The notes beneath the pieces are model-generated. The model was not told the DNA's origin. It saw only the letters and a list, made by a program, of their open reading frames with translations, and did no database searches. This document shows positions 38,503 through 49,685 of a stretch of DNA of 64,000 nt, one piece after another. A program made the translations under genes and the position numbers. This stretch comes from Procambarus clarkii (lineage: Eukaryota > Arthropoda > Malacostraca > Decapoda > Cambaridae). How positions within the stretch are numbered: position 1 is the stretch's first letter; every line of letters starts with the position of its first letter. The stretch covers positions 25,026,202 through 25,090,201 of the forward strand of contig NC_091219.1 of assembly GCF_040958095.1 (NCBI RefSeq), read 5' to 3'.

Positions 38503-39718
38503 ATTCCCCCACACTCCCCACCTCACCTCTTCCCTCCAGGCAGGCTTCTCTCTCTCCACCAGATCCTTGCTGTCAGACACACGGCTCCATCTGCCTGGCG
38601 TATGTATACGCGGCTACTTAAGTTTTATGCATACATTTTCATTCATTTTATACAGGTGGGGATACAGAACACGACACCTGACTCCTGTTAGCAGGCTCAC
38701 AACTTTCCCCTTTCCCGTAGCTCATCTTAATTAAGCCTTACTATATTTTGTCGTTTTATATTGCAAGACGATCAGCAAACCTGTTTAGAACCAGGTCCCC
38801 AATTCCTGTTAGATGAATCAAGAGTGAAGAGATAGGAACTGGTGGTCAGTTTATCTTCCGTGCTCAGGGCTCTAACCCAGACGAAATTGGTCGCGAGGCG
38901 CGGGACAGGTGGGCTACCACTACGCCACAGGAACAGTCTTAATTAACGCCTCTCAACCTCCGCAAGCAAATGATAAGTGACAATAGTGTGGCTGAGGATA
39001 TGATGACCAGACCACACACTAGAAGATGAACACACGACGACGTTTCGGTCCGTCCTGGTTGATACCTGGTTGGTTGATACCTGGTTGGTTGATACCTGGT
39101 AGATGGGCCATACATTCGACCAAATCATGATCCAGGACGGACTGAAACGTCGTCTTTTCTTCGTCTTTTTGTGTGTGGGTTGATGAAAAAACGACGTTGT
39201 TTCGGTCCGTCCTGGTTCAGTAATAAGTTGATGGTAAAACTACATGGGGCATGTGGTTTGGTCATCAACCTCTACATTGGTTATTAAGGCCAACAAGATA
39301 CCCGATTACTGACCATCCAGCAATACTGATCACAGTTCAGGGACAATATGAACCCGCAGTATTGATACACCGAGACACGGAAGGCAGCTCTCAGGGTATA
39401 TGTCTCAGAGGATCTAAATACTGTAATTTATATTGTTTTCAGGCGAGTGTTGTTGTTTATAGTCATAAACACACTGTCCTTTAACCACCTTCATTGGTGT
39501 CTCAGATATTGTTTCTCAAGTAAGTAATTATCACAAGAAAGCACCAAGCCGGGAAGGATATTGTTTCTAAAGTCTTTTTTATTTTATTAAGGTGTGTTGT
39601 TGATGCGCGCGCACCTTTCTCAGCTGGCAAGTGTTCGTTGTCGATCTTTATACTTCCTTGGAGATTGCAAGCTTCTTTTTTTCTTTACACTCAAAGGAAA
39701 CTTTATTCTTTTTCTCTT
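38503..39718 (+). repeat. 1.2-kb tandem duplication, copy 2
   Basis: Direct adjacent copy of 37272-38502. The junction shares only a few bases (ctctta / attcccc). The right end continues into unique sequence at tactgctcatcaaaac. Confidence 0.93.
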
Positions 39719-40483
39719 ACTGCTCATCAAAACTTGCTAAAAAAGCCAAGTTAGCACTCGTCGACTGTTGTTAAGATAAGTTAAGCTCCTCTCATTCCGC
39801 TCCCAGTAAACAAGGCTATTATTATTCTTTAAAAGTTACCCCGACTGTCTCTCGTTCTCTCTCTCACACATGGCGACTCAAAGTCTCTCCTCCCCCCCAT
39901 CCCTTCTTCCTCGAACCCTTCTTCTTCTTCTTCAGGCTAATTAATGCTACTTTCCACTACGTTTCTTCTCTGGCGCATCTTATCAGAGATTCATTAATTC
40001 ACCCGTGCTGTATATATTGCTTCCTTTCCTCCCCACCCTTCCTGGTTATTACATCTACGTCCCTTCCCTTTCTTCCTCCTCATTCGACACCCCAAACAAT
40101 ACCATCCCCCCCCCATCACGCAGATTTTTCACACACACACACACACACACGGAAAAAACACATCTCCACCCATCCTCCGAACACTTGAAGCAGCAGTCAT
40201 CTCCATTTATTCCCCCGCCCCATCCCCCTGGGGTCTCCTCTGGGAATGGAAATGAAATGCAGGCAGGAACAGAGATTGCAGATGCACCCAGAGCTCAACC
40301 GGCCAGTGTGCTCCAGGGAGAATGTGATAACAGGTGATGAAACAAAATAGAGAGAACAAAGGGTGGGGGGGGGAAGGGGAAAAGAGAATAAGGATCATTG
40401 CACATACCATGTCTTTATAGTCCACGAATCAACCTGAACTTGCCGAGTAGGAAAATGGGAAATATATAGTCTATGTGATTGTC

Positions 40484-40487
<4 letters not shown>
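39719..40487. other. Unassigned pyrimidine-rich sequence
   Basis: TTC repeats at about 39918-39935, a CA run at about 40131, and a G run at 40363. No gene recognised. Confidence 0.3.

Positions 40488-40530
<43 letters not shown>
40488..40530. repeat. (TA)n microsatellite, left flank of MITE
   Basis: TA tract. The MITE insertion splits it from 40923-40958. Confidence 0.97.
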
Positions 40531-40534
<4 letters not shown>

Positions 40535-40918
40535 GTACCTAGTAGCCAGAACGCACTTCTATGCCTACTATTCAAGGCCCGATTTGCCTAATAAGCCAAG
40601 TTTTCCTGAATTAATATATTTTTTCTAATTTTTTTCTTATGAAATGATAAAGTTACCCATTTCATTATGTATGAGGTAAATTTTTTTTTATTGGAGTTAA
40701 AATTAACGTAGATATATGACCAAACCTAACCAACCCTACCTAACCTAACCTAACCTATATTTATAGGTAAGGTTAGGTTAGGTAGCCAAAAAAAGCTAGG
40801 TTAGGTTAGGTTAGGTAGGTTAGGTAGACGAAAAAACATTAATTCATGAAAACTTGGCTTATTAGGCAAATCGGGCGTTGAATAGTAGGCTGAGAAGTGC
40901 GTTCTGGCTATTAGGTAC

Positions 40919-40922
<4 letters not shown>
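40531..40922. mobile_element. Foldback MITE, 392 bp, with internal TTAGG-like repeats
   Basis: Terminal inverted repeats: the left end tgtcgtacctagtagccaga matches the right end tctggctattaggtacgaca in reverse complement. The match continues about 85 bp (cgatttgcctaataagccaa / ttggcttattaggcaaatcg). The centre (about 40720-40830) holds runs of cctaacctaacctaacc and ggttaggttaggtt. It sits inside a TA tract, consistent with a TA target. No ORF. Confidence 0.9.

Positions 40923-40958
<36 letters not shown>
40923..40958. repeat. (TA)n microsatellite, right flank of MITE
   Basis: Continuation of the TA tract interrupted by the MITE. Confidence 0.95.
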
Positions 40959-40960
<2 letters not shown>

Positions 40961-41225
40961 GTGTCAGACCACGAAGGATTAAGACAGGAACTTTCTTAAG
41001 TACTTTCGTATTTAAACATATATCTTCAGAAGGATGTATTTCCAGTTCAGTGGGTGTGAATATATAGGCAGGAAAGAGGTGAGGTGAGATACAATGTCTT
41101 TAATGAGATAATGGGATATTAATAAGGTATTAGTGAGATAAATAGCAATGATGCTACTCAAATCGCACTTTAACTGATCAATCAAGGGTAAGATTTTTCG
41201 ACCAGGGGTTTGCAGTCGACCCGAC
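40959..41225 (-). mobile_element. Possible PLE-type terminal region of another subfamily
   Basis: It abuts (TA)n like the other PLE ends. On the minus strand it contains cttctgaagatata and tacgaaagta, that is, a CTGAAGA box followed after 15 bases by GAAA, as in a hammerhead core. The helices are poor by eye, so this is a weak call. Confidence 0.25.
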
Positions 41226-42250
41226 CACACTCTGGCCTACAGTATGGTGTTCACATTCTTACGCCCCCACACATCAGATCACAATGAACCACAATGGCTT
41301 TCCCTTCTATTTACCTGGGCTGTAGGAGTCTCAAACTGTGGACTCCATGCGTGAGACTGTGATAGAGCTTTGTCTTATATATGTTTCACAATGTCCTGAT
41401 ATATCAATGAAAATAATTTTGAAGCAATGGAGTATTTGGAATCAGCCTTCTGGTGATTCCCAGACACTTGCCAACTGACTCGGCCAGTATAGTACAAAAG
41501 TCAACCAGCATGGAACTCTACTGAATTCACTGGGAGGTTCTACTTATATATATACTCACTATGACCCCTAAGATGATTTGAATCCAGGCCATCACAGGTC
41601 TCCCCACCAACAGCACTAGTACCATCACCACTGCATCACACACACACAGGCAAAGAGAAAGAGAGAGAGAGAAATTGATTCTAGCACAAATCTTCCTATA
41701 GTTGTTATACTGTTCTTCATTTGGGCAGGAAGTTGAAAAATTAACTCTCTTAAGGTCATTTTACAATTTGTCGTGATAATAAAAGATGCGTAAAGTTCTC
41801 AACATCTCTCGAGGCAGCAAGGAAGTGGATATGAGTTAGCAGAAGCAATAATATACAGTATATAACCAAGTAGGATGAAGTGAAGTTAGTCTTTACCCAG
41901 CTAAAGTTGGCTGGGATAGTGGGTGAGATGTCAGCTAGGTATTCTGGCTTGGTCTTGAGGATGGTATGATGTACTTAAGAGTAAACTGGCTCTTGAAGGT
42001 GTAATGAGTGAATCTGATATCTCAATTATTCAGTGCTGTTGGTTGACAACAACGAAAAATCAACAAATACAATGACAATAGATAATTAGACACAGGCAAA
42101 GCATATCACACTTATCTTATATGCTATGGATGAAAGAGTGGATTGTTACCAGAAACCATACTGGTGCTCCAATGAAGGTACAAGATCACCAGTGAGAACC
42201 AGTCATGCACGTCAAGGACCCTTAATTATTATAAGCAGTCTGGCCTGGTG
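41226..42250. other. Unassigned sequence
   Basis: No gene, SINE or tandem repeat recognised. Confidence 0.3.
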
Positions 42251-42251
42251 G

Positions 42252-42256
<5 letters not shown>

Positions 42257-42324
<68 letters not shown>
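42257..42324. repeat. (TG)n microsatellite
   Basis: 68 bp TG tract. Confidence 0.98.
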
Positions 42325-42325
<1 letters not shown>

Positions 42326-42717
42326 AATATATATACTGTACAGTAATTTTCTCTTTTTGTGGTTCTTGGTTGCAATTCAATTTTAAAATATATTGAAGAG
42401 GGAGATAGAGGGAAGGGAAGTTAAAAGGGGAAAGTGAAAAAGAAAGAGAGGAGACAAGAGGGGAGGAAGGTATGTATATGCGAGAAAAATACGATCATGA
42501 CAATGTTTAGTCTATAGAAAGGCTATCTGCCGGGGAAACTTAAAACAGTCCCTAGAAACTATTGATCCATTCTGGGCCAAGAACATCTGGGTTGAAAGAA
42601 GATTTCTTTTGCACTCTCTACATATCTAGTTCATCCCGGAAGAAATACAAATGATTGAAAACTTCATCATATACTGTACTAAAAAAATATACATGGAAAC
42701 TTGATAGGAATGAATAA

Positions 42718-42905
42718 ATGAATTATCAGGGTAAAGCGCCAAGCCATTACGACTATATAGCACTTGGAAGGGGTCCGGATAAGCATTTGGGATGGGACGG
42801 GGGGGGGGGGGAGGAATGGCACCCAACCACTTGTACGGTCAGGGATTGAATGCCAACCTGCATGAAGCGAGACCCTCGCTCTACTGTCCATCCCAAGTGG
42901 CTGGA
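42718..42905 (-). mobile_element. SINE-B copy
   Basis: On the minus strand: cacttgggatggacagtaga head, B box ggcattcaatccctgacc (about 42842), and the tail tcctgataattcattt region. Confidence 0.75.
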
Positions 42906-43041
42906 CAAAATTTGATAGGAGAAATGCTGAATTTAAGAACACTTCTACAGCTGATGTCACTTTCAACATCTTGATTGTGAACTCAATTACATACACTGTA
43001 TTTCTTTTTCTAAGAGTATTTTTTATTTATTAATTTATATA

Positions 43042-43290
43042 TATATAGAGTTCTTACATTCCTGTATAGCCACTAGCACGCGCAACATTTTGGGCAAGTC
43101 CTTAATCCTAATATTCCCTGCAATACAACCCCGCCAAATCATTTAACAACCAGGTACCCATTTTACCATTGGATAAACAGAGGCTACAGTTAATGATTGA
43201 CACCCAGTAAATCTTACCCGGCCAGGATACGAACCCTGGCCAAAACGCTCGACAAACGCCAGACTTACCGATATGCCACGGAGATATACT
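43042..43290 (-). mobile_element. SINE-G copy
   Basis: tRNA-like head on the minus strand (ctccgtggcatatcggtaag A-box region; gggttcgtatcctggcc B-box region). The body (gtaaatcttacccgg, cagaggctacagttaa) and the end gttcttacattcctgtatagcc match 47972-48232. Confidence 0.8.
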
Positions 43291-44895
43291 TCAGTATGAA
43301 GTACAGTACTGTACTGTACTGAATTAGAAACTCTGACTTTTCATATTCTACTATAAAAGTAAAAGATTATTACAATGATTACTTTCACCACTTAATAATA
43401 TATATCACTATTACTAAGTACTGAACTTGCTTTGCTATAATTACCAATTACTAACACCACTATGACCTAGTTGTCTAACACTGCATATATCTACCCCCAT
43501 TCTGACATGCTGTGGGTGATGGAGTACATTAGCATACAATGAGCATGATAAAACCCATATAATATTTGTACTGTACCCACTAAACATCACCCATCAATCA
43601 GATCCTGTGAAGATCAAGATTCCCTATAAAAGGTATATTTTTATTAATTAATTTCATGCATTTAATTAAAATACAGAATCCCAACAATTTTGTTTTGTAT
43701 AAACACTTACCTTGCAAGAAAATTTGCTCTAGTATTTCTGCACTGCACAAAATCAAAGAAACATAGTAGAAACATGATGAAAAAAACATGGGGGGAAAAA
43801 AATGCCTAAAAACTTCCTACTGTCACTATGACAAAAAGAAACAGGTGGGACACATACAAACAATGCAGCCACCTGTGCACTATACAAATGATGATAAAGG
43901 GAAGAGGGTATGAGAAGAGGGTTAAGGAAGAAGAGGAAATTTGGCCAGGAATACAGGCAATAAAATAAAAGTGAATGCTATACACTGAAAGCCTCCTTAA
44001 CAAACATGCTGTAACCCTTTCAGAAAATGCAACCGAGGTTAGGAAAAGAAATGGTAACCATCATGCTGCATCACATCAAACTCCACCAAGTCTCTTTATG
44101 TAATTATGTTGTCAAGAAAAACAAGGTTAATACAGTATTGCACATAATAAGCTACCAAACAGATAGTTTTAGTTCTAAGTTGATACATGTTCATTTAAAC
44201 CAATATATTATTAAATACTCTATATTTATACCCAAGCAATACAGAACTAGTAATGACCAAGGTACTTGATGTCATTATTTTGAAGTGCAAATAAATATTT
44301 TACAACATACACAACATGAAATAATTGACCAAGTTATTTTATATGTGTGTATATGTTTAATCTCCTTTAGGGAATTGGAAAAAAAAAATAGCAGGATGAA
44401 AAATAACAGATAGAGCCATTGGCTACAATATTGATATCAGTTAAGTTTATTTAATATACTGTATTTATATTATTTATTCAAGGTGAAAAGAAAGTATACA
44501 AAGGAAATTTAAATTATTGTATTCACTATCACTATTCAATAAAGAAGTATTAAATCACTTTAATAATAATGTACTCACTATTTAATAATGAAGATTACTA
44601 AAGGCTCATATTGGAAATACAGTAAAAAAATCAAAATAGAAAAAAGTAACTGACAAAAATGGACATTTAATTGGCTAAATTAAAAAAAACATCTACAGTA
44701 GATGAATGCTAATATATAATTTTTTTAAGACACTCATTATACTCTAGTCACACTACAGAAAATATAAATAAATATGGAAAAATAAATAAGTACTGTATAC
44801 AGTTCAGTACATAGACCTTTATATAACACATTTTTGACAAAGTATTTTTACAAATATTTAAACTGAATAAACTATTTCAACATAACAATCACTGA
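43291..44895. other. A/T-rich sequence, no recognised gene
   Basis: Low-complexity A/T-rich DNA. One possible 32-bp micro-exon on the minus strand (43711-43742) is bounded by a tttgtgcag acceptor and a gtaagtg donor, with an open phase. Nothing else supports it. Confidence 0.3.
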
Positions 44896-45159
44896 AAACT
44901 CACCTCCTCACTCTAGTAAAGATAACCAAGGATTCGGCCTCTTTCCCAGCTCACACACACCCTTCCACCCACTGAAACACACTCCCTTCCACCCAATGAA
45001 ACACATACCATCCAAAGGCAAGAGCACTGGTCTAGTACACCAGAGGCCAGGAGTTCGATAATCCCAGGAGGCACTGTGGTGCCTAAATGACTACAGTTGT
45101 TTACGTTTACACACACATAACACAGCCATAACACACACCCTTCCACATAGATAACACAC

Positions 45160-45330
45160 ATAACACAGCCACCAGCGCCGGTGCCACGTAATCCTGTGGC
45201 CCGGGTTCGATTCCTGGCACCGGCGAGAAACAAAAATGGGCAGAGTTTCTTTCAGCCTGATGCCCCTGTTACCTAGCAGTAAATAGGTACCTGGAAGTCA
45301 CACAACTGTTACAGGCTGCTTTGTGTGTGT
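45160..45330 (+). mobile_element. SINE-A copy, 3' truncated
   Basis: gggttcgattcctggcaccg (B-box region), gcagagtttctttcagcctg, and gttacctagcagtaaatagg, then replaced by a TG stretch near 45322. Confidence 0.8.
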
Positions 45331-45351
45331 GTGTGTGAAAAAAAAATTAGT

Positions 45352-45445
45352 TAGTAGTTAGTAACAGTCGATTGATTGATGGTTGAGAGGCAGGCCGAAA
45401 GAGCAGAGCTCAACCCCCGCAAGCACAACTAGGTGAATACATACA
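45352..45445 (+). mobile_element. CR1-like LINE 3' UTR end
   Basis: gattgatggttgagaggcag, gagctcaacccccgcaagca, then caactaggtgaatacata: the LINE 3' terminus in plus orientation. Confidence 0.7.
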
Positions 45446-45775
45446 CACACATATTATTAGGCCATACGAGGCTAGGGGTTACATCCAGAGATTATGGTTA
45501 TAATAGGACCTGGCTTTATATGCAGTAATGAAGTAATATATTGAATTGTTAGAATGAACAGCTTTTTAACCCATTATCATTAAATTAGCATGTTAAAACT
45601 ACATCTAGATAAATGTTGAAAGAAATATAAACAACTGTAAGGTTCATGTACTTTTAATAGCAATTTTTTCTTGCAATTATTTCACACAAAATCCCACCAA
45701 ATGCATTTACCTATATGCAGATTAATAAAATAAAAATAATAATTCAACATATAACCTCATTACCGAAATAGGTAT

Positions 45776-45990
45776 CACATCGTCCAATTATCAGGGTAAG
45801 CGACGTTCTCCCTAAGCCAATGACTAAACTTTCCCAAGATGCAACCCACAACAGTTCCCAAATTCCCTGGTACCTGTACTTACTTCCCTGGTATTTGCAG
45901 TAAGGAAACATGCCCAAAAATGTTGTTGTGCTCAAGAATCTAACCCAGGGCTTCCCTGCACTGATCACTGAGCTGTGACATCTGGGAACA
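45776..45990 (-). mobile_element. Possible tRNA-headed SINE
   Basis: On the minus strand, gtcacagctcagtgatcagt resembles an A box and ctgggttagattcttgag a B box. It continues into ttccctggtacctg-type body sequence. Only one copy is seen in the window. Confidence 0.4.
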
Positions 45991-46165
45991 TAACCCTAGA
46001 TTTCCAAATGTTATATAGAATACTGTATTTCTATATAACACAATGACTTCAAGGAACACAACTACAGTGTTATATAAGGGTTGACTGTATGTATTTGCAT
46101 ATGTACAGTATATTTATAAATTTAATCGACAAATAAAAATATAAATAGCAGAATTTGGCTTTTGT

Positions 46166-46171
46166 TTTATT
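46166..46171 (-). terminator. SDHAF3: AATAAA polyadenylation signal for SDHAF3
   Basis: tttatt on the plus strand reads AATAAA on the minus strand, 103 bases past the SDHAF3 stop codon. It is the nearest canonical signal. Confidence 0.55.
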
Positions 46172-46273
46172 AGCAAGTGAAGACAGTTATTAATTTATCA
46201 ATCCACACTTTTTGTATACACATAAGAGCTAAACAAATTAACATTATTTCTAACTTCCTAAATAAAACTGCAA

Positions 46274-47894
46274 TCATTTATCTATTTTATTTTCAGTATC
46301 AAGAGTCTCTGGGTCTCTTGCTGCCTCATGTAACTCAAACAACTGATAAATCTGAACATCACTAAATTTAGCTAAATCTCCTTCATTTAATGGTGCGCCA
46401 ATAACTTTTGCAGTGTGAGTGCCGCGTATTCCTAATTGCTTAGCTATAGTGACTGCATAGTTTGTCCACTCTGACATGAATATCTGAGCTTGTTCTGGAG
46501 TTGCTTCTTTGTGTCGTCGAAATTCATCACGAGCATACTGGTCACCTACAGAGCATCATAAAATCAATTTAATTACTGTGCTTTCTATCATTTACATACT
46601 CATAGTTTTCAAACTGAGCAGAATTTATAATCATTTCAACTTCATATTTCATGAACTTAATTTAAAAATTCTTACTCTTCACTCTTCCTCATCAAGTATA
46701 TTTGTCATTAACACTTCAACTGCATGACAGAACCAGGGATATTCTTGGCAAGTATCTGCAAACTGCGCGACACAATCAGGGATGCTTTAAAGTACCGCGT
46801 AAGATTTAAAAGTCCATTGCATAAACGGAGCAACCATATGCTACCCAGGGGCGATTGTAATCAACCGCCATATTGAAAAAATCCAGGTAAGCTGAATTGG
46901 TGGAAAGCCCTTGTATCAAGTGACCATGGCAGACATATGACTCTCCACTCCCCAATGCCATCCTGTGGCTCACTTCACAGAACTGTTTACGGAAGAAGAA
47001 ATTCAGACGAAATTGATGGAAACTGATGAGTAAGTGACCTTGATGATTCGGATACAGGTAAAAATTATACATATGGCTCAGAACGAAGTGATACAGACAG
47101 TAACGTTAACACATGTGTCCATCCCAAGGCCCAGGCCTACACCATCACTACTCCCAGCATGACCCACACTCCACACCAACATTCCCACCACGAGACAGGC
47201 CATGTGGATCTGTGCAACATGCTGTTGCTTTACGCCGTGAATATGCATTGGATTATTCATTTTCCAGATTAGTGACGGAATCTGATAGTAGTTTTAGGAG
47301 TGCTATGGCTAGTGGTAGCAGCAGTGTATTTGGTGTTACCAGGCATAGCTCTGCTAAGTCAATTGCTACACCTGAACAGCAGGTGTATTCTCACGTGAGA
47401 GATTGTACACACAAATCCTTACATTTGATGATACAGATGCAGGGGGTTACAAACATTACCCCATATACTAGTGAGGGAAATGGTGTATCTTATGACATAT
47501 ATACTTGTGATGAGCCACTCATGGAATATATTGTTCAGGAAACAAACATTCTCACTGTGGCACAAAATTCTACAAATAAGTGATCTGGAGTTAATGATGT
47601 TGAGCTTAAGTTTCTGTAGCATAGTAAATATTATAGAGAACAAAATTACATTGAAACTGAGGAGGCTAACCCAAGATCATTTTCACTTTTGATTTTGATT
47701 TTTTTAAACAATCCATATATTATGATACCCTTTAATATAAAATATTAAATTTCTATAAAAATACATGGAAATCTTCTCATACCTAGAGCCCTCAATTCCA
47801 AAGGCAGACCACGATGTAGCTTAAGGACAGTTTTATACAAGACTCGTACACGCTGCAGATGAGTGAAATTCTGAACTGCTCTTCCCCTTACCAT
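46274..47894 (-). CDS. SDHAF3: Succinate dehydrogenase assembly factor 3 (LYR-family), two coding exons
   Basis: Coding exons are 47783-47894 and 46274-46545 on the minus strand, joined across a 1237-bp intron with a G|GTATGAG donor and a CTGTAG|G acceptor. The spliced frame is 127 codons, close to the about 125 residues usual for SDHAF3 (yeast Sdh7/ACN9). It begins MVRGRAVQNF, then carries RVRVLYKTVLKLHRGLP (LYR-motif region, here LYK), LGDQYARDEFRRHK across the splice, and PEQAQIFMSEWTNYA. These are the hallmark blocks of the family. The protein is a small mitochondrial-matrix chaperone that helps mature the SDHB iron-sulfur subunit of complex II. The start is the first ATG after a tttcag|GGCAGAA acceptor at 47901, implying a noncoding upstream exon (48490 onward). 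The intron contains a piggyBac-like remnant. No frame damage is visible, so it should be functional. Confidence 0.92.
46960..47640 (+). pseudogene. piggyBac-like transposase N-terminal remnant inside SDHAF3 intron
   Basis: Plus strand, opposite to the host gene. LFTEEEIQTKLMETDE followed, after a one-base frame slip, by an acidic DLDDSDTGKNY/SERSDTDSN run is typical of piggyBac-family N-termini. Farther on, DEPLMEYIVQETNILTVAQN resembles the conserved segment (FF..ELLE.IV..TN.YA) near the start of the transposase core. The catalytic DDD region is absent and several frames are needed, so it is a fragment. Family assignment is by motif resemblance only. Confidence 0.5.
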
Positions 47895-47971
47895 TTCTGC
47901 CCTGAAAATGCATAATTACACATATATAGTATATTGATTATAATGTACAGTATTATGTATTACATATGTGA

Positions 47972-48232
47972 TTTTGAGATATATACAAGAGTTGTTACAT
48001 TCTTGTACAGCCACTAGTACGCGTAGCGTTTCGGGCAGGTCCCTGGAATACGATCCCCTGCCGCGAAGAATCGTTTTTTCATCCAAGTACACATTTTACT
48101 GTTGCGTTAAACAGAGGCTACAGTTAAGGAAATGCGCCCAGTAAATCCTCCCCGGCCAGGATACGAACCCATGACATAGCGCTCGCGGAACGCCAGGCGA
48201 GTGTCTTACCACTACACCACGGAGACTAGTCC
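47972..48232 (-). mobile_element. SINE-G copy inside SDHAF3 first intron
   Basis: tRNA-like head on the minus strand (ctccgtggtgtagtggtaag A-box region; catgggttcgtatcctggcc B-box region) at about 48160-48230. The body matches 43042-43290, and the 3' end is near 47975 (acaagagttgttacattctt on plus). Confidence 0.85.
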
Positions 48233-48489
48233 TTAAAAAATTAATTAAATTAGTTAATTAATAAAAATAATTAATTAATAAAAATAAAATAATTAATTAA
48301 AAAAGATTAAATTAGTCCTTAGAAAAATCATTAATGTACGAGTTAATCTCAATACCTAACGGTAAAATTAGGAAGTAATTTTGTTTCCAGGTGATCTTTA
48401 GATGCAAAACTATCACTTCAAACAACTTCATATCTGAGATAGCAAAATTAAAGGCAATTGCAAAATATTGTTCACTATATAAACCTTAC

Positions 48490-48700
48490 CTTATGTATAT
48501 CAGCAACAGAACCTTTGGTGCTTGGAAAACAACGTCGCTAATGACACCGCGAATCACCAGCTCAAGTTACCACTCAATGCCTGCAATTCGTCTCACAACA
48601 GCACCACGAAATCTCACAGCCGACTGTGTAAACAAAGCTACAGAAACGATGGCAGTAATCCGGATCGTGCACAGGAACGCTCAGCTAGCCTCTGTCATCC
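48490..48700 (-). other. SDHAF3: Predicted 5' UTR exon of SDHAF3
   Basis: A strong donor CATAAG|GTAAGG lies at 48489/48490 on the minus strand. It would pair with the tttcag acceptor at 47902, giving a 588-bp intron that contains the SINE-G. The exon sequence is less A/T-rich than its surroundings. The transcription start is not resolved; 48700 is a guess. Confidence 0.55.
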
Positions 48701-49340
48701 TGTTCGGGGACTGGTCAAGTCGTATACTGCAATTTCGGATACCGGGCTAGAAATAACTTCGTTCACTGAGAAGTTTGTACATACAAACCATTCCGTTCGT
48801 ATATGCGCTGGTTTGTGTTCGCTGTTGTTCTCGTCTGAATAAATACATGGCACTTGTTCATATAATTAGCGCTTCCATTATTTTGAATTATTTATCCATT
48901 ATTAGAATAACAAGGTGCAAACCATATCCCCTTACAGTTGAAATCTATTTATTTATATACAAGAAGGTACATTGGGTTGCGAGAGTACATAACATTTATT
49001 AAGAGGTACATTGTAGCAAGATTAACATGGGCGACCCTTTTGGAAACGCATAGAAATGCAACACTTGGGTTGACCCGATTGACAGACTGGTTATATTCCA
49101 ACAGGGTCTGAGACATTTACACTGGCGGGCGGCGTTCTTGCCAACAATATGGCTGTTAAGTGGAAAATTGTAACTGTTAAGAGCATTCTATTGTGGTTTT
49201 AATATTGAACAATTATACATATACGAAACAGACAAATCTGGTATCCGAAATAGTAAAAATATTAGTGTGCGATGTGATCAATGTAAGGGGGATATTGGGT
49301 GTGCCTCGTATCCCCTACAACAACAAGAAGTTCGAGAGCG
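48701..49340. promoter_or_regulatory. Probable bidirectional promoter interval
   Basis: It lies between the SDHAF3 5' exon (minus) and a candidate plus-strand first exon at 49341. There is no clear TATA box. A G/C-rich patch with cggcg steps is at 49120-49150. 48950-49040 resembles a dispersed-repeat tail (tttatatacaagaaggtaca). Inferred from gene arrangement only. Confidence 0.35.
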
Positions 49341-49420
49341 ATGAGGCCGCCACCTATTAGCTTCAGGATGTCGTCGAATCTAAATCAACAATATACTACC
49401 GCCGCTACTTTCTCGGAAAC
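49341..49420 (+). CDS. Candidate first coding exon of an unidentified gene
   Basis: An ATG at 49341 follows an in-frame TAA at about 49286. The frame (MRPPPISFRMSSNLNQQYTT...) runs 26 codons plus two bases to a strong donor GAAAC|GTAAGT at 49420/49421. A second in-frame ATG lies at 49368. A candidate next exon at 55488-55586 has the matching phase. I do not recognise the protein. It is divergent from SDHAF3, with about 640-850 bp between them. Confidence 0.4.
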
Positions 49421-49449
49421 GTAAGTACCTGCCGCTTTACTTCTCTCAC

Positions 49450-49591
49450 CCTGCCTAGCCTGGCCTGGCCTGGCCTAGCCTAGCCAGACCTGACCAGACC
49501 TGACCAGACCTGACCAGACCTGATCAGACCTGACCTGGCCTTACCTTACCTTACCTTACTTCTTTATGTATGTACCTTTGCCTAAATAAAA

Positions 49592-49624
<33 letters not shown>

Positions 49625-49685
49625 TAGCCTAGTCTGACCTGGCCTAGTCTGACCTGACCTGGCCTAGCCTTACCCAACACTAATC
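49450..49685. repeat. Decamer-type repeats (cctggcctag, gaccagacct) split by (ATT)n
   Basis: tggcctggcctagcctagcc then four gaccagacct units and ttacc repeats (49458-49562), ATT repeats at 49590-49622, then more tgacctggcct units. Confidence 0.85.

Noticed and set aside
38378-38734. Plus-strand 118-codon frame
   Set aside because: It crosses the junction of the 1.2-kb tandem duplication, so its second half belongs to the next copy.
40720-40830. True telomere or interstitial telomere block
   Set aside because: The TTAGG-type runs are short, interrupted and symmetric inside a MITE, not a telomeric array.
40959-41225. Fifth hammerhead motif (CTGAAGA ... GAAA)
   Set aside because: The boxes are present, but I could not form the three helices around them.
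43711-43742. 32-bp micro-exon with good splice signals
   Set aside because: Too short and isolated to call; noted in the gap entry only.
48160-48232. tRNA gene on the minus strand
   Set aside because: A- and B-box-like sequences are present, but the segment is the head of SINE-G, repeated elsewhere with the same body; no complete cloverleaf with acceptor stem was seen. The same applies to the other SINE heads.
48391-48842. Plus-strand open frames of 106-119 codons
   Set aside because: They run antisense over the predicted SDHAF3 5' exon and have no recognisable motif.
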